Origin: Hyalella azteca
Taxonomy: Eukaryota > Arthropoda > Malacostraca > Amphipoda > Hyalellidae
Length of the DNA stretch: 64,000 bases
Direction: 5' to 3'
Assembly (NCBI RefSeq): GCF_000764305.2
Contig: NW_025938050.1
Location: 105,597-169,596, forward strand
Below are positions 1 to 9,800 of the stretch, in pieces. Made by a program: the position numbers and the translations under genes. Positions within the stretch are counted from its first letter, which is position 1. The number at the start of each line of letters is the position of its first letter. The notes under the pieces were generated by a model. That model did not search any database. It saw only the letters and a list, made by a program, of their open reading frames with translations, and was not told where the DNA came from.

Positions 1-495
1 TTTATTAGGCCTCAATTGGGTACATTTAAAAGTTCTTACGCTTACGTTATGAAATTCACTATGTGTCATTCAAAAATTCTTTTGCATAAACGATTGTTAG
101 GTCAGGCATTAAAGTGTGATTGGGAGCACCCACATCCAGGGGCAGGGACAGCTGGGAGAACCCACTTCTGGATGGCATGGGAAGCTAAGGTCACACACCC
201 ATTTGGCAGGGAACAGCTAAAGATACCCAATTTAGGAGCAGGAAAAATAAGGCATACACCTTTCAAGGCACGAAACGCCTGATGCACCACATTTGGGGCC
301 ACGGACACCTAGAGGCATTCACTTTTAGGCAGAACCACTAAAGCACCCATCGATGAAGGCAAAAATATCAGGTTGCACTCACCTTGGCAGGATGGAGTTC
401 AGAGACAACCTATATCGGGACAGCATGGGTACCTGGGACCACGGGACAACCTATCAATGGAGGGGAATGTCTGATACTACTCACGGTTGAGGGAA

Positions 496-633
496 GGAGC
501 AACTGAGTTCACTCACCTTATGGGGCAAGGATATCTGAGGGGGAGCAGCTGAGTTCACTCACCTTATGGGGCAAGGATATCTGAGGGGGAGCAGCTGAGT
601 TCACTCACCTTCGGAGGCATGGATATCTGAGGG
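496..633 (-). repeat. 46-bp tandem repeat x3 over the ALAT exon 8 donor
   Basis: Three copies, with GTGAGT donors (minus strand) at 608, 562 and 516, exactly 46 bp apart. Each unit holds CCTCAG, an exon-like segment ending in AAG, and GTGAGTGAACTCAG. The copy nearest the gene is the real exon end; the other two are intronic copies. Confidence 0.9.
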
Positions 634-812
634 AAGGCGTACATGGCTCCCTGCACGACGTTGCAGCTCATGCCCGGCACGGTGTTGAACGTCTCGGCCA
701 CCAGTTTGGCGCGCTGCGCCAAGGATCGAAGGACCTCTCCCTTCTCCGCCTCGAAAGACTCGTAGGAGGGGTCTCCTGCCACGGGAGGGTTGACCACGCA
801 CTCTACCACAGC
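609..812 (-). CDS. GPT: ALAT exon 8 (last exon in the window)
   Basis: 68 codons, phase 0: acceptor TCCAG|GCTGTGG, donor AAG|GTGAGTG. Encodes [30 protein letters not shown] and [13 protein letters not shown]. The final part of the exon plus the donor is tandemly copied at 516-608. Confidence 0.91.
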
Positions 813-3800
813 CTGGACGGAACCAAGTATGAAATATGGCGTCCATAAGATACGATCGCATATGATCTACCGCTTGATATATCCACTCCTGACACATATA
901 TCCAAACAAGACGAGAACTACAATAGATTCGTCGCGATACGAAATAGTACTGTACTACTACTACCATTTGTTGCGTAAGCAACTCACCTGACCGAGGGTG
1001 GTGGGGCAGAGCTTGGCTGAGATCATCTTCAAGAACATGGCCTTGACGGCAGGGTCGACGTTCACAAGCTCTGCATAGCCGCCTCGCAGCCCGCACTCTC
1101 CCATGAAGCCTGTCGCAACGCAATATTAAACCTCCAAAAGAATACAAAATATTCATTCCCAAACTCCTATTATAAAACTAAAGCTAGTAACTATCTACTA
1201 CAAAATATGCCTGAAGAATACGACATCGATAAAACAAGAACACTACCTAGTAATACGATTTGCGGATGAGCTTGTTACACCGCAGGTCAGTACTATCAAA
1301 ACTAGCTCAATTACCTACATGTAGCGGCCTAAGTAAACGGAGCGACCGATTTCTCGTCTACGATTGATGAGTTCAGCTTGGAAAGTTGTTCATGATTGGC
1401 AGACGCAGTTACGAAACCTTAACTGGTGTAGTTAAGGTAAGTAGTAAATGGCTTCTGAGCGGCGTGCACTGACCCTTGCTGATGGACATGTAGGACGCAA
1501 GCTCCATGTTCGCGTAGGGAGCGCCCATCTCAGACATGACCTTCTTGAAGGAGTGGAAGGCGCAGCCATCGGCATAAACGTTGTGTTGGTACACCTGAAA
1601 ATAAGAGGCATTTTAAATGCATTTTGTTGGTACACTCGCCAATGAGGGATGATGTCGCTGTGGGTTAGGAAGTGTGTCACTATTCGGACAATATGAGCCA
1701 TTGATTTCTCTGAGAGAAGCACCTACAGCCTAGTGACCTCGTCAGCGATGAGGAAGAGGTGATGTCGCTGTGCGAACTTGATGATGGCCTCGATGTTGGG
1801 GCGGGACAGGACCTGCCCCGTAGGGTTGCCGGGGTTGATCACCACCAGGGCCCGGGGGCTGCAGCGGGTCTTGGCCTCAGCGATGGAGCGTTCCAGCTCC
1901 TCCACGTCCAGGGCCCAGTTAGCGGACTCGTCCAGGTAGTAGCTAACCTGTACCAATTAGAATAATAACATAGTAAGGCAGACCATGCGTGTAACTAGGG
2001 GCCTAGTAGGACAGGCATTGCGTGTATAACTAGGGTCCTAGCACCTGTCCAACATGGGGACTAGTGACTAGTGACCTAATGAGGCAGGCTATTTGTAGGT
2101 AACTGGCACATTTTAACCATGTTAATTGTTACACTATTACATTTTGAGTGTTTGGCTATTGACTGTGGCAGTTATAAGTCTAGTGTTGGTAACTAAACTG
2201 TGCATCATGACTAGGTACTACTCTAATAACAACACATATTTCAGCTCTAAATGCATATCAGCTACAGAAATGATGACAAATTACCACTATAACACTAGCT
2301 GGCCCTGGTCACCTGCTCAAGATCGAACTCTGCGAGGGTGGCTGAGTAGAGCGGGTACTGCGGGATGGGAACCATCACTCCTATGCGCTGCCCGTCCGTG
2401 TGGTTCGTCATCACTTGCAGCAAACCCTGCAACACGTGGAGTGTTATGCCGTATCTCTACACCTGGCTGTGTGGATATAAACTACGATGTTGCAAATTGC
2501 TGCATCACTCACTACACCTGGATGTGTGGATATGAACTACGATGACTAAGAGGCACGCACCTTGATGCCCTAAGAGGCACGCACCTTGATGCACTAAGAG
2601 GCACGCACCTTGATGCTCTAAGAGGCACGCACCTTGATGCCCTCGGAGGCCCCCGCACAGAGGACAATGTCCTCCCATGAGGACTTGATGCCACCGTCGC
2701 GCCGCGTGATGTAGTCGGCCACGTGGTGACGGATGATCTCTATCCCGGCGGAGTCGCTGTAGGATCCCAAGGATCCGCCCTTGCAACCGTCCAGCACGAG
2801 GCGAGCTCGAGCCTTGGCGTCTTCAGGGATGTTCGAGTCCGCGAACAGTTGTGGGAACAGGCATACGGACACTACCTGCAACACAAGTGTGCTGAGTGAA
2901 CAGTTGTGGGAACAGGCATACGGACACAACCTGCAACACAAGTGTGTTGAGTGAACAGTTGTGGAAACAGGCATACGGACACCACCTGCAACAAAAGTGT
3001 GCTGAGTGAACAGTTGCGGGAACAGGCATACGGACAACACCTGCAACACAAGTCTGTTGAGTGAACAGTTGTGGGAACAGGCATACGGACACCACCTGCA
3101 ACACAAGTGTGTTGAGTGAACAGTTGTGGGAACAGGCATACGGACAGTTGTGGCCACCCTGTCTCTTATACACATCTAGATGTGTATAAGAGACAGTACG
3201 GACACCACCTGCAACACAAGTGTGTTGAGTGAACAGTTGTGGGAACAGGCATACGGACACCACCTGCAACACAAGTGTGTTGAGTGAACAGTTGCAGAAA
3301 CAGACATACGGACACAATCAGATGTCAACTCAATCTTTCACCCATTGGCATGGTTACTTTCAACGAAAACATTGCGAAAATCATAATTATCTAATTAATC
3401 CGACCACAGCAGTAATAAATATAGGTTCAGCTGGTAGCCCTAGCACAGCATCTAGATTCAGATTAATTTAGTGTTACTTCATCTTGCATGTTCAAGTTAT
3501 TTTAAATAATAGTTGATAATTTCATTGTAATTATTGGTTCATTCTGAACATTTGACTGCATACTGTCCGGACAACACTTTTGTCCGGACAGGATGCAGTC
3601 TCCTGTCTAGTTCGACTCTTTTGAATTGTGGTAAGTTCATCCTTATCAGTGGAGATAAGATCGTACCGACGATATTGAGCCACTGAGAACTGAACATGAT
3701 CGCTAACGTGGTTAGAGATTTCTACAAGCTGGAAACTGTGCCCACCATTAAGACATATTCAAATGACCCTTAGCTGAATAACATCAACGGCAGTTGTAGA

Positions 3801-6800
3801 AAGATCTAGTCTAAACAAATGACCAGGGGGCCGTACCATTCGTTAACGTCAGCGATCGGCTAACTTCGTTAGCCGATCGCTGACGGCTTTTCAAGTTAAA
3901 CCCACATATCACAGACGAGTAATCGGCCGTTACGTGTATTTAGACTGCTTCGTGTACTAAGGTTGCTACGTTTACTAAGGTTGCTCCGTGCGCTAAGGTT
4001 GCTACGTGTGCTAAGGTTGCTGCTTGTACTAATGTTGCTACGTGTACTAAGGTTGCTACGTGTACTAAGGTTGCTACGTGTACTAAGGTTGCTAAGTGTA
4101 CCAAGGTTGCTACGTGTACCAAGGTTGCTACGTGCGCTAAGGTTGCTGCGTGTACTAAGGTTGCTGCTTGTACTAATGTTGCTACGTGTACCAAGGTTTG
4201 CTACGTGTACTAAGGTTGCTACGTGCGCTAAGGTTGCTACGTGTACTAAGGTTGCTACGTGTACTAAGGTTGCTACGTGTGCTAAGGTTGCTACGTGTGC
4301 TAAGGTTGCTACGTGCACTAAGGTTGCTACGTGTGCTAAGGTTGCTACGTGTGCTAAGGTTGCTACGTGTACTAAGGTTGCTACGTGTACTAAGGTTGCT
4401 ACGTGTACTAAGGTTGCTACGTGTACTAAGGTTGCTACGTGTACTAAGGTTGCTTGCTACAAGCACTTAAGCGGTTTAGATCGTAGGCTCACAGTTAATG
4501 GACCTAAAACCAGTTTGGGTCATTAAATGATTCGGCGCCATAGGCAAAGGTATAAGCCTAACCCTTTTACGCGGACACTTCCATTTTAAAGATGAGTATT
4601 CTAGGCTGCGTACTTTGGTTTTGGGCGCCCACAGCTGCGGCGTAGGCGAGATATCGACCCAAAGTTCGTGGTCGTTGTGTCTAAAACGTGCGGGGGGACG
4701 AGGGGGGATGAATTAGGTTCATATCTCAGCAGTACAGCGAGATGACGTCACAGCAAAGATGACGTCATAGCTGCGGATAGGAACTGCGTGGGACAATTGT
4801 AGAGGAAGCGGAAGGATAGAAGCTGCGTGCGGAATGGTTGAGGAATTTAAAGAGGGCGGAGAGACAGTTTGGTAAAAGTTGGACAGATGAATTAGCAACT
4901 CCAGAGCTGGAGAGTCCAGGGCAATCGAATAAGCAGAGAAATTCTTCCTTGGGAATAATTTTGTTTCAATAAAATCAAATTATTTACATTTATCGACATC
5001 TATAATAATCATGATAGAGCAATTAGAATGCAGTAGTCTTTTCCAGCTTGTGCTGTTTCCCATAGCAGTACAGGGTGTTTAAAATTTAAAAGAAATTCAT
5101 CTATTTATTTATATCGCGGCAAAAATGTATAAATTTTATTGAGCGGCTAAAGATGAAGGTATAAGAAGCTGAGAGTGGACGTGTTAAAGAGAAAGGGTCG
5201 TAAAATGTGTGTTCCCGCCACTGACAGTCACCACAATTCAGAGAGCATCATCATGCAGTGTGTTATTGATCCATATTTTAGTAATGCTCAAAAATCGACG
5301 AAATTTTTTCTGGCATACTCTCCAGATTCAGAAACATGCGACTTTCTCGTTGCTTAAAATTGCATTAAACATTTGTAATATGAAATTCCAAAAACTCAAA
5401 ATTCAATATACCGATGTCTGCCCTAGTTTCTTCTATTAACACCTCGTAATGATGATATCTAACGTGGAGGGATAAGCGAACAACCGCAGCTCAGCTAGCC
5501 GTATGCAGGATCACTACTAAGTAGGAAGCTGTGACGTGACCGCGAGTGAGTGTGATGATGAACACCACAGCCTTCATCACCACACTACATATGATGGCCG
5601 CCATGTTACATACAACAAATGGCAGGCAGAGCGCATGCATCACGTGCAGCACGGTAGCACTGGCACCTCAGGGTCGCCATGGAGCCAACATGCCACTTAG
5701 AGAAATGAGTGAGACTGTGTCTAAATAGCGTAGCAATTTATGCCTTTTTGTGGGTCATTCTGACCTATTTTAAATCTAGTGAAAAGACATATTAGTGCTA
5801 CGTCACTCTCTGCTGGTGATGAGTGTAAGAATATGTGTCGCTATTTAGACAATATTACACATCGATTTTCCTGAGTGCAGTGTTGCATTGACGCCTGATG
5901 CTTCACATTACACATGATACACTCAGAGAAATAGTCAGACTTTGTCTAAAGAATGATTCACTTTTTGCCCTTGTGTGGGTCATTCTGGCCCACTTCGGGC
6001 CCGCGAAGGTGCGTATCTGTGTAACATCTACTATTTGCTAGTGCCCCCGAGGCTAAGATGTGTGTGTCGCAATTTATACAATGTGACCCACTTATTTTTC
6101 TGGGTAGTTTCGCTTCAGTGCAGCTCTTCACTTCTCAACGTGGCACTCACTGGCACTGCGTGGTAACGTGGCACTCACTGGCACTGCGTGGTTACGTGAC
6201 ACTCACTGGGACTGCGTGGTAACGTGGCACTCACTGGCACTGCGTGGCAACGTGGCACTCACTGGCACTGCGTGGTAACGTGGCACTGCGTGGTAACGTG
6301 TCACTCACTGGCACTGCGTGGTAACGTGTCACTCACTGGCACTGCGTGGTAACGTGGCACTCACTGGCACCGCGTGGTAACGTGGCACTCACTGGCACTG
6401 CGTGGTAACGTGGCACTCACTTGCACTGCGTGGTTACGTGGCACCGACGCTCACACTCATAACTGTCGGCTGTTCAGCCTTCGCATGCTGCATGAACTGA
6501 TCAACATGATGACCAAGCAGCAGATCTCATAAACGTAAGAAGCAACACCATGCGTATGAGGCATGCAACACTCTACGCATGTGACACGCTGCACTACACC
6601 TACGTGTGCAACGCTACTCTAACACGAGTGGTTAATGACCAGAGAAATCATTAACATTAACCACTCGTGTTTAACTAAGCTTATTCTGCTATCTTATAGT
6701 AATTTCGCTACTCTAACTTGTACCAATTTGTAGTTATGCAACACTACACGTGTCCTAGCCGTGCACGCCCTCTCAGACAGGACGCGTGCTCAAAGCACTG

Positions 6801-9800
6801 AGCTCGTGACTGTCCGTCTAAGCGTGAGGCGAACTTCACTTTATTTCTTATATTTGATATAGATATTTGTCAAAGTGTGCGTGTGTTGTGAGGCGAACTT
6901 CACTTATTTCTTATACGTAATCTATATATTTGTCAGAGATTGCGTGTGTTCTAAACCTGGCACAATAAATATACAAGAGGCGTTGATGTTCGTACCCAGG
7001 ATACTTATTGTGTTGGGATATCACCTGCACCTGAAAGTTAGTTAATTGGGCCTGAAGACTCCAAAAATTAAAGGGAAGGGATGCATAAAAAATTTAAATG
7101 ACATTTATACTGAAGCAGGTCTCAACATTATTGAAACGTGATGATTAAAGTTTCATTTAAATTGAAAAGCATGAGTGAAACGAGAGTTTCGTGTTGAATG
7201 AGGGCTGAAAGAAGACTTATATCACCGCATATAACTTTGTAAATTGTCAAAGATACTCGAGAAAACGGGATTCGAGACGACGGGATTAAGGATGATTGTA
7301 ATAGGAATCACGCGATTCTTAAATTGCAGGAATTATCTATCCCGGATATTTATATAGCGAACCAACCCGCTAATACATAAATTAATTCAGTACATTCCAC
7401 GAGAAAACGAGTTCAACCGTGAGAAATTCATTGGTCGAGGATTTTAGTCACTCGGGCTCTGGTAAAGTTTTGGACTAGTGCATGACAGGATGCGTAGCCT
7501 CGGTGTTCAATGTTTTTGAGGGCTTAGTGTACATAAACTCGCTTCCTTCCAATCTCTTGCAACTTCTAATGCAACAACTACACAATTGTTAACAGCTCTT
7601 ACTGACTCTAAGAGGACCTGTGTTACCTAACAAAAGTTCATTAAGTTGTTAAGTGCATCTATAGTCAGATTTATTACGTAGCTTTTTTTCTTAAAAATAT
7701 TCATATTGCTGAACATTTACTTAATTTTGCTAGGCAGTAAGCATTGCACTTTGCGTCAATTGTCCAGCAATAGCCCGACGTTGGCAGCTCGCCCAACACG
7801 TGCCGCTTGTTGTACAATATTCTAAGCATAGCCAAGTATTGTAAGAGACACAATAGATTTTATGACGTCAATACTAAGACATCGCTCTGTTAATAGATGA
7901 ACGATCATCCACTTTACTGCATGCAAGACTCGTGTGGTGCCTAGCGATGTGTTGAATGAAAATGAAAGCCCAGCAGTTATCAGGCGGAAGGTCATGTAAA
8001 AAAACGAATAATTGGCACATCAAACAGGCGCACCAATTTAATTGAAAATCATGCAATCGGTATTTCAATGAGAGCGTCAGTATTAGTAGTTGGAGCGTAC
8101 GTCGCTCTATATATTCATGCATGGTTTAAAAGGCTACAGTGAATGGATTTCGAGATCAGCATGGGTAAATGGATAGACTGGATGCTCACTGCTAAGCACG
8201 CATGGATAGACTGGATACTCAGTGCTAAGCACGCATGGATAGACTGGATGCTCAGTGCTAAGCACGCATGGATAGACTGGATACTCAGTGCTAAGCACGC
8301 ATGGATAGACTGGATACTCACTGCTAAGCACGCATGTATAGACTGGATATTCAACGCTAAGCACACATGGATAGACTGGATATTCAACGCTAAGCACACA
8401 TGGATAGACTGGCTACTCGGTGCTAAGAATGCATGGATGAACTCAATGTATAGACCCTATATCTAGGTAGAAGTGATTCGTGGTAGGAAGACCTATAGTA
8501 GTTGGTACCATACCAAGACGAGACCGTGAGAACAACTGTTGGAGTTTGGGTGTATTTATGAAAACCGCCGACATAAAGTGACGTCTTGTTCACGAACCCT
8601 ATTTAGGGAGCATGAAAATCGAGCATCTTGGTCGAGAAGTGACCAGAGCAGACTTTGTGATGGTAATGGCTCGGCCCTCTCTAAACCCTAACCCTTCCTC
8701 GTGTCCGACAGTAAGCGTTGATACAACCCTGTTAACCCTACCTCGAGTCCGACGGCAAGTGTCGATACAAACCCTGTTAATCCTTCTCAGTTCTCCCGTA
8801 TTTTGACTCTCATCATGCACTAACCCGAATCCTAAATAAAACCCTAAATCTCCCCCTATTCTCACGGGGTAGAATACATTCAGTAGATCAGTTCGCCGAA
8901 GAGAATCTGAGGTGCGTATATCGGGCGTCAATGAGTTATTATATCACAGCGATAATGTGATATAATAATGAGTTATTATGAGTTATTACATCACAGCGAT
9001 AATGTGATTAATAATGAGTTATTATGAGTTATTATATCACAGCGATAATGTCATATAATAATGAGTTATTATGAGTTATTATATCACAGCGATAATGTGA
9101 TATAATAATGAATTATTATGAGTTATTATATCACAGCGATAATGTGATATAATAATGAGTTATTATTATGAGTTATTATGTCACACGAATAAGTTATAGA
9201 TCACAGCGTAAATTTACCTGCCGATATTTGTAACGTGCTCCTCCGTAGGATTTCTAATGATTGATTGTTTGCATTGAACCTTGAAATTGAACCACGTTAT
9301 CAGTAATGTTCTATAATTAATCATTTAATCAGGATTAAACTCAACGATGGAAAATACATTAACGTTAACCGGTGAAAAACAGATACAAAGTACAAATAAA
9401 GAAAAGATAACAACCAGGGCCTATGCTTTCAAAAAAAGTTAAGAGATCGTAAGTTCATCAGCCAATCATTGATGGCCTTTCAAGCAAAATCCACCAATCA
9501 TAGACAAGAAAATAGAGCGTAAGTACTTACGTTAACTTAACAAGTTTTGAAAGTATGGCTCCCAGTATTATATATGGAATACTCAGTGCTAAGCACGCAT
9601 GGATACACAGTAATATTTATTGCTAAGCACGCGCGTGTGACCGTCATGTCAGCTTGCAGAGCACGCACCACAGTAACTCAAGTGTCCCTGCTTGGTTCAA
9701 TTTCAATTCACCTTCAAAAGCAACCAGCTCGTTATACATGCAATGCATACTGTACAGTGCACATGCACTGCACACAACACAGCCTAGCAGTGTAGCTCGA

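Noticed and set aside
2618..3317. Open frames of 164 and 185 codons (minus strand) with [17 protein letters not shown] repeats
   Set aside because: They read the 55-bp array and the sequencing adapter. Only the 2633-2875 part is real coding sequence (ALAT exon 3).
2841..3320. CRISPR-like array
   Set aside because: Units are contiguous with no unique spacers, and the genome is eukaryotic. The same holds for every other array here.
3896..4526. Long open frames over the 18-bp array on both strands
   Set aside because: The period is a multiple of three without stops, so several frames are open at once; composition is only the repeat.
8115..8466. Repeat protein [11 protein letters not shown] (107 codons)
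   Set aside because: Three overlapping frames of one 33-bp minisatellite are equally open; no start context, splice signal or flanking coding sequence.
8930..9190. Replication origin or matrix-attachment region
   Set aside because: AT-rich and palindromic, but a simple tandem repeat explains it and no other evidence exists.
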